A stretch of 64,000 nt of DNA from Gemmatimonadaceae bacterium (GTDB lineage: Bacteria > Gemmatimonadota > Gemmatimonadetes > Gemmatimonadales > Gemmatimonadaceae). Position 1 is the first letter of the stretch. Every line of letters begins with the position of its first letter. The notes below the pieces were generated by a model. That model saw only the letters and a program-made list of their open reading frames with translations. It did no database searches and was not told the DNA's origin. The position numbers and the translations under genes were made by a program. The stretch covers positions 1 through 64,000 of the forward strand of contig DASUHB010000048.1 of assembly GCA_036273715.1 (NCBI GenBank), in the 5' to 3' direction. Shown in pieces: positions 33,117-42,581 of this stretch.

Positions 33117-34622
33117 ATGCCAGATCTCTCGCGATACCTCGTTGATCGGACGCTCATCATGCTCTCGAACCGGGAGCCGTACGAGCATCGGTTCGTCGAA
33201 GGCGCGAGCGGCGAACGCGCGATCGAGGTCCGGCAACCGCCGGGTGGCTTGGTGTCCGCGCTCGATCCAACCATGCAAGCGACCCACGGCGTCTGGGTGG
33301 CATGGGGCTCCGGCAGCGCCGATGAACATACCGCCGATGCGCACGGACGTTTGCGCGTGCCCCCACAGACTAACGCATACACGCTGCGCCGCGTTTTCCT
33401 GGACGCCGCCGACGTCGATGGCTTCTACCTGGGCTTCGCCAACAGCTCGCTCTGGCCACTGTGTCACCTGCTCGTACAGCACTTCTCGTATCGCGACGAG
33501 TTTTGGGAGCGCTATCAGCACGTGAACGCGAAGTTCGCGCACGCCGTGGCCGATGAAATTCGGCGCGCGGACAAGAGGCCCGTCGTCTGGATCCAGGACT
33601 ATCACTTCGGCCTCGCTGCTTCGATGATCCGCGACCTCGTCGAGCCGCAGCTGCTGCATCAGTTCTGGCATATTCCGTTTCCGCCAGCCGACATTCTCCG
33701 CCTGCTGCCCGTCGATGTCGATGAAGCGCTCCTGCGCGGACTGCTCGGCAACGATCTGATCGAATTCCACACCGAGCGGTATGCGCTCAACTTCCTCGGT
33801 TGCGTGGCCGAGTTCATCCCCGAGGCCGAGATCGACGCCGAGACGTTCACGGTGCGATTCGACGGGCGTGACGTCGAGATCGGCGTGTATCCGATCAGCA
33901 TCGACGTCGACCGCTACGAGCGAATGGCTGCCACGCCGGTGAATGCGGCGCTCGCCGAGCGGCTGCGCTCGCGATACGCCAAGAACGATTGCCGGTTAGG
34001 CGTGGGCGTGGACCGCGTCGACTACACCAAGGGCATACCGGAGCGTCTGCGCGCGCTGCGGCTGCTCTGGGAGCAACACCCCGAGATGCGAGAACGCTTC
34101 ACGTTCCTCCTCGTGGCGACGCCGTCGCGGTCGGAGATCTCGGCATACCGCACGCTCGAGGAGGAGATGGTGCGTGGCGTGCTCGAGATCAACGCGCGCT
34201 TCCGCACGCGGACGTGGACGCCGATCGTGCTGGTGCACGAGAACGTGAGCGCCGAACTGCTGGCCGGTGTGTATCGCGCCGCGGACTTGTGCCTGGTGTC
34301 GTCGCTGCAAGACGGCATGAACCTGGTGGCGAAAGAATTCGTGGCCTGTCAGATCGAAGAGCGCGGCGTGCTGGTGCTGAGCCGATTCACCGGGGCCGCC
34401 GAGGAGATCGACGGCGCGGTGCTCATCAACCCGTTCAACATCGATGGCTTCGTGGAAGGCATTCGCCGCGCCGTGAACATGGGCGATGGCGAGCGGCGCG
34501 TCCGCATGCACCGCATGCGAACGCAACTGCGCAGCCGAACCATCTTCGATTGGCTGGCCGCCGTGCTCAGCCGAACGGAGGCCATCATCGCGGAGCGTTC
34601 GCAGGAAACCGGCGCGGCGTGA
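33117..34622 (+). CDS. otsA: Trehalose-6-phosphate synthase
   Basis: A 501-residue GT20 enzyme joining UDP- or ADP-glucose to glucose-6-phosphate. Diagnostic segments: PPGGLVSALDP, VWIQDYHFGLAASMIRD, HQFWHIPFPPADILR, LGVGVDRVDYTKGIPERL, and the donor site SLQDGMNLVAKEFVACQ. The start is supported by AGGTG six bases upstream. The stop overlaps the otsB start (GTGA). Trehalose typically protects against desiccation and osmotic stress. The N-terminus reads LIMLSNREPYEHRF, a variant of the usual VVSNRLP start of the family. Confidence 0.95.
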   Translation: MPDLSRYLVDRTLIMLSNREPYEHRFVEGASGERAIEVRQPPGGLVSALDPTMQATHGVWVAWGSGSADEHTADAHGRLRVPPQTNAYTLRRVFLDAADVDGFYLGFANSSLWPLCHLLVQHFSYRDEFWERYQHVNAKFAHAVADEIRRADKRPVVWIQDYHFGLAASMIRDLVEPQLLHQFWHIPFPPADILRLLPVDVDEALLRGLLGNDLIEFHTERYALNFLGCVAEFIPEAEIDAETFTVRFDGRDVEIGVYPISIDVDRYERMAATPVNAALAERLRSRYAKNDCRLGVGVDRVDYTKGIPERLRALRLLWEQHPEMRERFTFLLVATPSRSEISAYRTLEEEMVRGVLEINARFRTRTWTPIVLVHENVSAELLAGVYRAADLCLVSSLQDGMNLVAKEFVACQIEERGVLVLSRFTGAAEEIDGAVLINPFNIDGFVEGIRRAVNMGDGERRVRMHRMRTQLRSRTIFDWLAAVLSRTEAIIAERSQETGAA

Positions 34623-35434
34623 CGCGTCCGCTGCTTCCCGTGGCCGCCGATGTCGCCGCGCGGCTGAGCGGGTCGCCGCTCCTGTCCATGCTCGACATAG
34701 ACGGCACGCTGGCTCCGATCGCGCCGCGTCCCCAGGATGCCGCCGTGCCCGGCGAGACGCGGCGACTGCTCGCGGCGTTGGCCGGGCAGCCGGATGTGAT
34801 CGTCGCGTTCGTGTCCGGTCGCGCGGCGGCCGATGTCACGCGAATCGCCGGCGTCCGCGGCGCGTGGATCATCGGCAACCACGGGTTCGAGGTGCTGCGG
34901 CCCGATGGGCGCGTGGTGGCCGGCGCTGCGTTAGGCGACGCGCGCGGCGCGATCGAAGCGGCGCTGCAATCGATCGCGGCCGTTGTGGCGTCGATGCCGG
35001 GCGTGATCGTGGAGGACAAGCAGTGGACAGTGAGCGTGCACTTTCGGCTCGCCGCGCCGTCGGTGGCCGCACCGCTGCGCGACGCCGTGCGCGCGGCGGC
35101 TGACGCCCACGGACTCCGCATGCTGGAGGGCAAGAAGGTGCTGGAGCTCCGGCCCAACGCCGACATCAACAAAGGCACGGCCGCCATTAGCCTAACGCAC
35201 GAGATCATCGGCGGCGGTCCAGGCGCCGTGCTCTACGCCGGCGACGACGCCACCGACGAGGATGCCTTTGCGCGGCTGCGAGCGGAGATCCCTGCGGCGG
35301 TCACCGTGCGGGTGGGGCACGACGCTCACACGCATACGTCGGCCGAGTTTTCGCTGGACGACACAGTCGCGATGGCGCGATTTCTCGACTGGATTGCCAC
35401 CGCGCGCGGGATCTCTGCGCGCGGCGCGTCATGA
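34619..35434 (+). CDS. otsB: Trehalose-6-phosphate phosphatase
   Basis: A 271-residue HAD-superfamily phosphatase that converts trehalose-6-phosphate to trehalose. It starts at a GTG overlapping the otsA stop. HAD motif I is MLDIDGTLAPI (nucleophile Asp), motif II lies in VAFVSGRAAAD, the Lys is in NADINKGTAAI, and motif IV is YAGDDATDEDAF. GNHGFEVLRPDG is typical of OtsB. It completes the pathway with otsA, and the pair is translated together. Confidence 0.94.
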   Translation: MTRPLLPVAADVAARLSGSPLLSMLDIDGTLAPIAPRPQDAAVPGETRRLLAALAGQPDVIVAFVSGRAAADVTRIAGVRGAWIIGNHGFEVLRPDGRVVAGAALGDARGAIEAALQSIAAVVASMPGVIVEDKQWTVSVHFRLAAPSVAAPLRDAVRAAADAHGLRMLEGKKVLELRPNADINKGTAAISLTHEIIGGGPGAVLYAGDDATDEDAFARLRAEIPAAVTVRVGHDAHTHTSAEFSLDDTVAMARFLDWIATARGISARGAS

Positions 35435-35435
35435 C

Positions 35436-36029
35436 TCAGCGCTTTTTCTTCGCCGCTTTTTTGGCGCTTGTCTTCGGGTGGGACGCAGCCGTGTGTTTTT
35501 TCCCGGCTGGCCGACTTGCCGTGTGCGCTGCGTGCGCAGTCTTCGCCGCCTTCTGATCTGGCCTGGGAGCCGGCGGAGGCGCGACGGGCGCTTTCTCGGC
35601 TGCCGCTGGCGGCGCGATTTTCTTGATCGGCGGCTCCGGCACGGCCGCGATGGGAGGAGGCGACGCGGCCTGCTTCGCGGCCGGCTTGCGCTTGCCGTGC
35701 GCTTCCTCGACCTCACGGATGATCCGATCGGCCTCCTCCTGCGTCATCTGGCCACGCCGCACCATGTATTGCACGATGTCCCGCGCACTTTCGATGGCGA
35801 AGCCGGCGAGTCCGGCAGCAGCGTTGATGACATCCTTGATCGCCTGGGCGATCTTGCTGCCGGCCTCTTGACTGATTTCTTGCGCCCTGAGCGCCATTTC
35901 GGCGACAGTGTCGCGCGCGTCGGTGCTGCGGTGTCCGGGGGCTCGCCGCGGGACACCTGGCTGCGCCGGCGGTGCTGCCGGTGGGAGGTCGGGGGCCTTC
36001 GTTTCTGCGGCTGGCGGCTTGTCCACCAT
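35436..36029 (-). CDS. Phasin-like protein with Lys/Ala/Pro-rich tail
   Basis: 197 residues from the ATG at 36029. Three parts: a Pro/Ala-rich N-terminus (KPPAAETKAPDLPPAAPPAQ), a central amphipathic helical region of ~85 residues (GSKIAQAIKDVINAAAGLAG, then YMVRRGQMTQEEADRIIREV), and a histone-like basic tail (PKTSAKKAAKKKR). The RGxMTxEEAxxII pattern is seen in polyhydroxyalkanoate-granule phasins and PHA-regulator phasins. The basic tail could bind nucleic acid, as PhaM does. A role in granule surface or DNA association is inferred; no PHA synthase is in the window. Confidence 0.68.
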   Translation of the reverse strand: MVDKPPAAETKAPDLPPAAPPAQPGVPRRAPGHRSTDARDTVAEMALRAQEISQEAGSKIAQAIKDVINAAAGLAGFAIESARDIVQYMVRRGQMTQEEADRIIREVEEAHGKRKPAAKQAASPPPIAAVPEPPIKKIAPPAAAEKAPVAPPPAPRPDQKAAKTAHAAHTASRPAGKKHTAASHPKTSAKKAAKKKR

Positions 36030-36162
36030 ACGAGTAGTGCGCTCCCTATCTGGCAGTAAGTGACGCAGCGTGTGTGACGACGCGGGCAAACGAAGGTCGG
36101 ATCGCGGGCGCAATGAGGGGCGCTACGACATCCTCGTCCCAACCGTTGGTCAAGCGCCGGTA

Positions 36163-36190
36163 AGTATATGATTTCACGGTAGCTACGCAA
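36163..36190 (-). promoter_or_regulatory. Promoter for the phasin-like gene
   Basis: On the minus strand TTGCGT (36185-36190) is followed after 16 bases by TATACT (36163-36168, five of six consensus bases). The start point near 36156 would leave a leader of about 127 bases before the ATG at 36029. The leader function is unknown. Confidence 0.42.
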
Positions 36191-36285
36191 GTCGTTGACC
36201 GCAGGTTCGGAAGATCGCAGTTGCCGTGCGTTCCCCATGCGGAACGATCATCTAGGCATTTTCGCTACCACAGCATAGCGCTCTT

Positions 36286-37386
36286 ATGGCGACAGAAACG
36301 CGTCAACTGCTCGATACCAACGTCCTCGACCTGAGCCGAGTACTCGCAGGCCCGCTTTGCACAATGATGCTCGGCGACCTCGGCGCAAACGTCATCAAGG
36401 TCGAACGTCCCGAGGTCGGTGACGACACTCGAACGTGGGGGCCGCCATTCGACGACCGCGGAGAGAGCGCCTACTACCTCAGCATCAATCGCAATAAGAA
36501 GAGTATTGCGGCCGATTTGAGCACCGACCGCGATCGCGCACTCATTGAAGAGCTCATTGCCGGCGCGGACGTCGTGGTCGACAACTTCCGCCCCGGCACA
36601 CTCCGGCGATACGGACTCGATCCGGAACCGATTCGCGCACGGTTCCCCCGACTCGTGTGGTGCACCATTACCGGATTCGGTGCAGACAGTGTCCGGCCAG
36701 GCTACGACTATGTGGTGCAAGCCGAGCGCGGCTGGATGGCCATTACCGGCGAGCCCGGAGGGAGGCCGATGAAAGTCGGCGTCGCATTGGCCGACGTCAT
36801 AGCCGGCAAAGACGCGGCGATCTCTACGCTGGCTGCGTTAGTCTCGGTCGCGCGTACGGGTGAGGGCCGGCACGTCATCACCTCACTCGCGCAGAGCGCA
36901 GCGGCGGCGCTCGTGAACGTGGCGCAGAACGCGCTGGTGACGGGGCACGACGCCGGGCGGTGGGGCAATGCCCATCCGAATCTCGTGCCCTACGAGCTTT
37001 TCGACGCCCGCGACCGCCCCATCGTGATCGCCGTCGGCAACGACGCGCAGTGGAGATCGTGCGCCCGTGCGTTAGGACTGGATGATCTGGCGAACGATGC
37101 CAGTCTCGCGTCGAATGCCGGACGCGTCGAGCAGCGCGATCGTGTCGTGGATGCCGTGGCCGGACGCGTCAGGGAGCGCTCGGCCGCGGACGTGGCTGCC
37201 GCGCTCGACCGTGCCGGTGTGCCATGCGGCATGGTGCTCACCGTGCTCGAGGCGCTGCGCGAGGCTCAGGCGTCGCCCCTCACCGGCGTCGGCCCGTCGG
37301 TGCCGGGCACCATCCGCTATCCTCCGCCGCGCCTGGATGAGCACGGCGCCGAGATCCGCGCGCGCGGTTGGGCCGTGTTCCAGTGA
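36286..37386 (+). CDS. CaiB/BaiF family III CoA-transferase
   Basis: A 366-residue enzyme that moves CoA between carboxylic acids. Hallmarks: LDLSRVLAGPLCTMMLGDLG, ANVIKVERPEVGDDTRTWGP, and VVDNFRPGTLRRYGLDPEPI. Also present are the catalytic Asp region PGYDYVVQAERGWM and VALADVIAGKDAAIS. It is somewhat shorter than the usual ~400 residues at the C-terminus. The substrate is unknown. It is followed 42 bases later by the adenine methyltransferase gene. Neither this gene nor the three plus-strand genes after it contain the full GTTAGGC motif. Confidence 0.9.
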   Translation: MATETRQLLDTNVLDLSRVLAGPLCTMMLGDLGANVIKVERPEVGDDTRTWGPPFDDRGESAYYLSINRNKKSIAADLSTDRDRALIEELIAGADVVVDNFRPGTLRRYGLDPEPIRARFPRLVWCTITGFGADSVRPGYDYVVQAERGWMAITGEPGGRPMKVGVALADVIAGKDAAISTLAALVSVARTGEGRHVITSLAQSAAAALVNVAQNALVTGHDAGRWGNAHPNLVPYELFDARDRPIVIAVGNDAQWRSCARALGLDDLANDASLASNAGRVEQRDRVVDAVAGRVRERSAADVAAALDRAGVPCGMVLTVLEALREAQASPLTGVGPSVPGTIRYPPPRLDEHGAEIRARGWAVFQ

Positions 37387-37428
37387 CTAACGCACGGCTC
37401 GGGCACGCGCCGTCTTCCGCGGAGCATC

Positions 37429-38544
37429 GTGCGCTACATCGGTAACAAGACGCGGCTCCTGCCGTTCATCCTGGAGACGGTCGCCGCGCTCGGCATCGGT
37501 CCGGGGGCGGCCCACGATGCATGCGCGGGCACAGCCGTCGTTGGTCGCGCGCTCAAATCCGCCGGCTGGCGCGTCGCGTCGAGCGACATCATGACGTACT
37601 CGTACGTCCTTCAGCGCGCGTACGTCGTGTCGCAGCGGGTGCCGAGTTTTGCCGAGCTGCGCGCCGGCGATCCGGACGTTCGTCGCGCCATGCGCTCGGA
37701 ACGGTTTCGAGCGGCGGTCACGCGACGGGGACACGGTGCGGTACCGGTCGTGTGCGAATACCTCGCGCGGTGGCTCGAGCCAGCACGAGGATTCATTGCG
37801 GCGCACTATGCGCCGGCGGGCGGCCGCATGTATTTCACCGACGAAAACGCGATGCGCATCGATGCGATTCGCGCGCGGCTGGACGAGTGGCATAAGGAAG
37901 GATTGATCGGCGACGACGCCTTCTACATGCTCCTCGCCGCGTTGCTCGAAGCGGCGGATCGTGTCGCCAACACCGCAGGTGTGTACGCGGCGTACATCAA
38001 GTCGTGGCAGCCCAACGCGAAGCGAGCGCTGGATCTCGAGCCGCGACTGCCGCTTCGAGGTGCGCGCGGATCCACTGCGCATCTGGAGGACGCCCAGACG
38101 GTGGCATCGAGCCTCGGACCGATCGAGCTGCTCTACGTCGACCCGCCGTACAACAGCCGCCAGTACGCCGGCTACTACCATATCCCAGAGATCATCGCGC
38201 GCGGCTGGTTCTCAGAGGCGCCCGTCGTTCGCGGTAAGACGGGACTGGTGCGCGATGCAACAGGCGCCACACGAAGCGCATGGTGCTCGGCCAGAGGAGC
38301 CGAGCGCGCGCTGCGCGATTTGCTCGCGACGACGCGGGCCCGACATGTGCTGCTCAGCTACAACTCGGAAGGGTTGCTCAGTGAGGCCGCGGTGCAGCGG
38401 ATTCTGGATGCGGCCTCGATCGATGGGCGAAGCCGCCGGTTCGTGCGCGAATACCGGCGGTACCGCGCCGACAGCGATCACGCGAAGCGACGCTACCGCG
38501 TGGATGCCTTACGGGAGCTTCTCTATCATGCGCGACTTCGGTAG
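37429..38544 (+). CDS. DNA adenine methyltransferase (D12/Dam-like), stand-alone
   Basis: A 371-residue N6-adenine methyltransferase of the D12 class. RYIGNKTRLLPFI at the N-terminus is the SAM-binding entry motif of Dam-type enzymes (KxxG-like). HDACAGTAVVGRALKSAGW is the SAM loop, and VDPPYNSRQYAGYYH contains the catalytic DPPY. GTG start at 37429 with GGAG just upstream. No restriction endonuclease adjoins it, so it is an orphan methyltransferase, perhaps regulatory. It is a natural candidate for a genome-wide motif methylation, but nothing in sequence shows its recognition site. Confidence 0.85.
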   Translation: MRYIGNKTRLLPFILETVAALGIGPGAAHDACAGTAVVGRALKSAGWRVASSDIMTYSYVLQRAYVVSQRVPSFAELRAGDPDVRRAMRSERFRAAVTRRGHGAVPVVCEYLARWLEPARGFIAAHYAPAGGRMYFTDENAMRIDAIRARLDEWHKEGLIGDDAFYMLLAALLEAADRVANTAGVYAAYIKSWQPNAKRALDLEPRLPLRGARGSTAHLEDAQTVASSLGPIELLYVDPPYNSRQYAGYYHIPEIIARGWFSEAPVVRGKTGLVRDATGATRSAWCSARGAERALRDLLATTRARHVLLSYNSEGLLSEAAVQRILDAASIDGRSRRFVREYRRYRADSDHAKRRYRVDALRELLYHARLR

Positions 38545-38681
38545 TCATTCGGGACGTTACGTTCGGCCATTCTGCTCGTCCCGTGAGCATGGCCACCCTC
38601 GTCCGACCGCTCCCGGGTTCGTCAGGACTGTCCAGGGGGCGCATGAAGCGTTACACTAGCGGCGTGAAAACGACCTCAGTG

Positions 38682-39239
38682 ATGATAGCGCCTCGCGCCG
38701 CGGATTCGCAGGAAGCGGATCATGAAGTGATCGGCCGCGTGCTGGCTGGTGATCGCAACGCGTTTGGAATGCTCATCAGACGCTACAGCGATCCGCTGTA
38801 TCGGCACGCGCTCGGCATGACGGGAAGTCCGGATGTCGCCGAAGACATCCTTCAAGCGTCATTCATAAAAGCGTACCAGCATCTGGCCGAGGTGCATGGG
38901 CGTTTCGATGCTTGGATTTTCCGGATCGTGGCGAACGGGTGCAAGGACTGGCTCAAGAACATTCGCCGCACGCATCTGAGTTACGAGGAGGATGATCAAC
39001 CCTCCGCGTTTGCGACGCCGGAAGAAGACCTTGACCGGACCGAGCTGCGGTCGGATCTGGATCGCGCATTGGCCCAATTGGCGCCGTCGCTTCGCGAAGC
39101 GTTCGTCATGAAGCACGTCGAAGGCCGGTCGTACGAAGAGATGGCGGATCTGTTAGGAACAACTGTCGGGGCACTGAAGATGCGCGTGCACAGGGCACGC
39201 GAGGCGCTCCAGGTCCTTTTAGAGGAAAAATACGCCTGA
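38682..39239 (+). CDS. ECF-type RNA polymerase sigma factor
   Basis: About 185 residues from the ATG at 38682 (GTG at 38664 possible; longer starts look spurious). Region 2 is clear: FGMLIRRYSDPLYRHALGM and DVAEDILQASFIKAYQHL, with the promoter-melting segment RFDAWIFRIVANGCKDWL. Region 4 is LAQLAPSLREAFVMKHVEG with the helix-turn-helix YEEMADLLGTTVGALKMRV. Its stop overlaps the start of the next gene (TGATG), which looks like a membrane-bound anti-sigma factor. Confidence 0.92.
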   Translation: MIAPRAADSQEADHEVIGRVLAGDRNAFGMLIRRYSDPLYRHALGMTGSPDVAEDILQASFIKAYQHLAEVHGRFDAWIFRIVANGCKDWLKNIRRTHLSYEEDDQPSAFATPEEDLDRTELRSDLDRALAQLAPSLREAFVMKHVEGRSYEEMADLLGTTVGALKMRVHRAREALQVLLEEKYA

Positions 39240-39658
39240 TGCTTGATAACCTTGATCCCCGAGAGCGCCGGAGCGAAGACACGCCAAAGACGCGTGAGAC
39301 TTCTGCGGCGCGTCCGCTGTCCGATCGCGAGGTCCCGTTAGCCGGCGACACCCGGACTGCGACCCTGAACGAGTGGCTCGACGGCGAGGTGCCGGAGAGT
39401 GAGGCGCGTGCCCACGGTAACACGCGCGACGTCGAGTTCTGGCTGCGCATCGAGAAGGAAGTCGAAGTGCGGCGCGAGATGAAGACGCCGGTGCACGTGT
39501 ACCGCCAGATCATGGAAGCGCTGCCGGAAAATGCGCCGGCCGCTCTTCCGTGGTACAAAAAGCAAGTGACGGTGAATCCGATGGTGGCGATGGCGGCGAC
39601 GGCGGGTGCCGTGGCCGTCGGCATGGCGATCGGGGCTGCGTTGACCAAAGGCCGCTGA
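39239..39658 (+). CDS. Putative anti-sigma factor, membrane-anchored
   Basis: A 139-residue protein coupled to the ECF sigma gene by a TGATG overlap. The N-terminal part is cytoplasmic and acidic (TATLNEWLDGEVPESEARAH), recalling the short helical sigma-binding domain, though the zinc-binding HxxxCxxC motif is absent. A C-terminal membrane span (NPMVAMAATAGAVAVGMAIG) leaves almost nothing outside. The anti-sigma role is inferred from gene order and architecture. Confidence 0.68.
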   Translation: MLDNLDPRERRSEDTPKTRETSAARPLSDREVPLAGDTRTATLNEWLDGEVPESEARAHGNTRDVEFWLRIEKEVEVRREMKTPVHVYRQIMEALPENAPAALPWYKKQVTVNPMVAMAATAGAVAVGMAIGAALTKGR

Positions 39659-39677
39659 CGCGACCGAAGGTCGACAC

Positions 39678-39712
39678 AAAGGCGCACGCTCTCGGGCGTG
39701 CGCCTTTTTTTT
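39678..39712 (+). terminator. Strong Rho-independent terminator
   Basis: GGCGCACGC (39681-39689) pairs perfectly with GCGTGCGCC (39696-39704), flanked by AAA and followed by eight T residues (39705-39712). It starts 20 bases after the anti-sigma-like gene. The A-run makes it weakly bidirectional, facing the end of lpdA at 39733. Confidence 0.9.
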
Positions 39713-39732
39713 CTGCACCGAGCAAACTGCCT

Positions 39733-41139
39733 CTAGATGTGGATGGCGTGACCCTCGACGCCTAACGCGGCTTCCTTGGTCGCTTCGCTCAGCGTCGGAT
39801 GCGCGTGAATGGTGGTCGCGACATCTTCGGCCGATGCATCGTAGGCGAAGGCCAGCACCAGCTCGGCGGCGAGCTCGGACACGGTCGGTCCGATCATGTG
39901 CGCGCCGAGCAGCAGATCGGTTCGCGCGTCGGCGATCAGCTTGACGAACCCGGTCGTCTCGCCCGCCGTGCGCGCGCGTCCGTTCGCCGAATACGGGAAC
40001 CGGCCGACGCAGTACTCGCGGCCGCTGTCCTGCACCTGCTGTTCCGTTAGGCCGATGGCCGCGATCTCCGGCCACGTGTACACGATCGACGGCACCGGGC
40101 GATAGTTCATCTCCGTACGCCGGCCGGCGATGGTCTCCACGGCCACCACGCCTTCCTCTTCCGCCTTGTGCGCGAGCAGCAGGCCGCCCACCACGTCGCC
40201 GATCGCAAAGACGTGCGGCAGGTTCGTGCGCATCTGCTTGTCGACGATGATCTCGCCGCGCGCGCCCACGGCCAGTCCGAGCGCTGCCGCGTCGATCCCG
40301 GTGAGCGATGGCTTGCGCCCAACGGCGACCAGCACGCGGTCTGCGGTGAGCGTTTCCCTGGCGCCGTTGGATTCGATCTCGATGCGGATGGCGCCGCCGT
40401 CGCGCGTGGCGCCGGTGACCTTGGTTCCGGTGCGGATCGCGAGTCCCTGCGCGCGAAACACCTTGTCGGCTTCTTTCACCACGTCGGCATCGGTGCCGGC
40501 GAGAATCGACGGCAAGAGCTCGATGACCGTGACCTCTGCGCCTAACCGGCGCCATACCGAGCCGAGCTCGAGGCCGATCACGCCGCCGCCGATCACGATG
40601 AGATGTCGCGGGACCTCGGGCATCGTCAGCGCCCCGACGTTCGACAGCACGCGGTCTTCATCGAACGGAAGAAACGGCAGCGCGATGGGCACGCTGCCCG
40701 TCGCGATGACGACGTCGCGCGCTCGATAGGTCGTGATCGTGCCATCCGCCGCGCGCACTTCGACCACGTTTCCCGGGCGCAGCGCGCCGCGCCCCTTCGC
40801 CCAGGTGACGTTGTTTTTCCGGAACAGATACTCGATGCCGCGCGTGTTGGCGGAGACGACCCGATCCTTGCGCGTGAGCATCGTGGGAAGATCGAGCGTC
40901 ACGTCGCCGACCTTCACGCCGTGGTCTGCGAGATGCGTGCGGGTGAACTCGAAGTGCTCGGACGATTGCAGGAGCGCCTTGGACGGGATGCATCCGACGT
41001 TCACGCACGTGCCGCCAAGAGTGGCGTCCATTTCGACGCACACCGTGGACAGGCCGAGCTGCGCGGCGCGGATCGCGGCGACGTAGCCGCCTGGACCGCC
41101 GCCGATGACGACGACGTCGGGAGAAAGCGTATCTGCCAT
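39733..41139 (-). CDS. lpdA: Dihydrolipoyl dehydrogenase (E3)
   Basis: A 468-residue FAD-dependent E3 subunit that reoxidises dihydrolipoyl groups of 2-oxoacid dehydrogenases with NAD. FAD motif VVIGGGPGGYVAAIRAAQLG; redox pair GGTCVNVGCIPSKALL near 43-48; NAD motif LIVIGGGVIGLELGSVWRRL; C-terminal catalytic His in IHAHPTLSEATKEAALG. It lies 55 bases downstream of the E2 gene on the same strand and shares its end region with a strong terminator. Confidence 0.96.
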   Translation of the reverse strand: MADTLSPDVVVIGGGPGGYVAAIRAAQLGLSTVCVEMDATLGGTCVNVGCIPSKALLQSSEHFEFTRTHLADHGVKVGDVTLDLPTMLTRKDRVVSANTRGIEYLFRKNNVTWAKGRGALRPGNVVEVRAADGTITTYRARDVVIATGSVPIALPFLPFDEDRVLSNVGALTMPEVPRHLIVIGGGVIGLELGSVWRRLGAEVTVIELLPSILAGTDADVVKEADKVFRAQGLAIRTGTKVTGATRDGGAIRIEIESNGARETLTADRVLVAVGRKPSLTGIDAAALGLAVGARGEIIVDKQMRTNLPHVFAIGDVVGGLLLAHKAEEEGVVAVETIAGRRTEMNYRPVPSIVYTWPEIAAIGLTEQQVQDSGREYCVGRFPYSANGRARTAGETTGFVKLIADARTDLLLGAHMIGPTVSELAAELVLAFAYDASAEDVATTIHAHPTLSEATKEAALGVEGHAIHI

Positions 41140-41194
41140 TGCCTAACCAGTAAACGAGAAGCGCGCGGACGATGTTCCCGCGCGCCGCGCGCGC

Positions 41195-42481
41195 CTAATC
41201 GACAAGCATGGCCGCCGGGTCTTCCATCAGCTCCTTCACGCGCACGAGAAAGAGCACGGCCTGCTGGCCATCGACGAGGCGATGGTCGTACGACAGCGCG
41301 ATGTACATCATCGGGCGGATCGCGACGGCGCCGTTCACCGCGACCGGGCGTTCCTGAATTTTGTGCAGGCCCAGGATGCCGACCTGCGGATAGTTCAGGA
41401 TCGGCGTCGAGACCAGCGAGCCGAATACGCCGCCGTTAGTAATCGTGAAGGTCCCGCCGGTGAGGTCATCCATGGTGAGCTTACCGTCGCGCGCCCGCGC
41501 GGCAACGGCCGACAATTGGCGGCTGAACTCGATCATCCCCATGCGATCGGCATCCTTGATCACCGGGACGACGAGTCCCTGATCCGACGCGACGGCGATG
41601 CCGAGGTTCACGTAGTGCCTGTAGATGATGGTGTCGCCGTCGATCTGCGCGTTCACAACCGGATAGGCCGCGAGCGCCATCGTCGCTGCGCGCGCGAAAA
41701 ACGGCATGAACGTCAGCTTGACGCCGTGCTGCTTCTCGATGCGTTCCTTCAGGCGGTCGCGGACTCCCATGACCCCCGACATATCGACTTCGTTGAAGGT
41801 CGTGAGGTGTGCGGTGGCGTGCTGTGCCTGCACGAGATTTTCGGCGATGCGCTTGCGGCGCGTCGTCATGCGTTCGCGCGTCTCGCGGCCTTCGGCGCTG
41901 GGCGCCGACGCCGTTGGGCGCGGCGCCGGAGCCCGTGCCGGCTCGGGCGGAGCCGCGTGAGCCGCAGGAGCTGCGGTTGCAGCGCGCGGCTGTTGGGCGC
42001 GTGCCCCGTCGGCGTGTGCTTCGATCACGTCGCTCTTGGTGACCATGCCGCCGCGACCGCTGCCCGACACGGCAGCCAGGTCGATTCCGGCGTTGTCGGC
42101 GACGCGACGAGCGGCCGGTGAGGCGCGTGTCGGCGCAGGCGCTGACGGTGGTGGCGGCGCCGGCGGCGCTACGGTGGCAGCGGGCGCGGACGATGCTGCA
42201 CCGACTGCGGCCGACGCTGCTCCGGCGCGCGGCGCTGATGCCGTGGCCGTCTCGTCGATCTGGCCGAGCTCGTCATCTACTTTGACGACATCGCCTTCCT
42301 GGTGGAGGCGCTTGACGAGCGTGCCGGCTTTGAGCGCCGGAACTTCGACGGTGATTTTGTCGGTTTCGAGCTCGACGACGGTATCACCTTGCGCAACCGT
42401 GTCGCCCTCGCGCTTGACCCAGCGCGCGACCGTCGCTTCGACGATCGATTCACCGAGCGGCGGCACCTTGATCGAAATCAT
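41195..42481 (-). CDS. sucB: Dihydrolipoyl succinyltransferase (2-oxoglutarate dehydrogenase E2)
   Basis: 428 residues from the ATG at 42481; the longer upstream reading is antisense noise. The single lipoyl domain has the modified Lys at 42 in [12 protein letters not shown] Pro/Ala linker, an E3/E1-binding domain ([20 protein letters not shown], near 125-160), a second linker and the acyltransferase domain follow, with [20 protein letters not shown] and the catalytic [10 protein letters not shown] near the end. These are the succinyl rather than acetyl type. No E1o gene is adjacent. Confidence 0.94.
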   Translation of the reverse strand: MISIKVPPLGESIVEATVARWVKREGDTVAQGDTVVELETDKITVEVPALKAGTLVKRLHQEGDVVKVDDELGQIDETATASAPRAGAASAAVGAASSAPAATVAPPAPPPPSAPAPTRASPAARRVADNAGIDLAAVSGSGRGGMVTKSDVIEAHADGARAQQPRAATAAPAAHAAPPEPARAPAPRPTASAPSAEGRETRERMTTRRKRIAENLVQAQHATAHLTTFNEVDMSGVMGVRDRLKERIEKQHGVKLTFMPFFARAATMALAAYPVVNAQIDGDTIIYRHYVNLGIAVASDQGLVVPVIKDADRMGMIEFSRQLSAVAARARDGKLTMDDLTGGTFTITNGGVFGSLVSTPILNYPQVGILGLHKIQERPVAVNGAVAIRPMMYIALSYDHRLVDGQQAVLFLVRVKELMEDPAAMLVD

Positions 42482-42581
42482 AGCGTTGACACGTGTGGTA
42501 GAACTGAATTGTACCGCGCGTTGCTCCGCGCACGAGCGCTCGGTAGCATTCAAACTCCAAATATAACTCGACGACATCATC

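Noticed and set aside
41880-41950. Avoidance of CTGGGC/CTCGGC as the cause of TTAGGC
   Set aside because: Both alternatives occur freely in the window (for example 37490 and 41890), so simple avoidance does not explain the motif.
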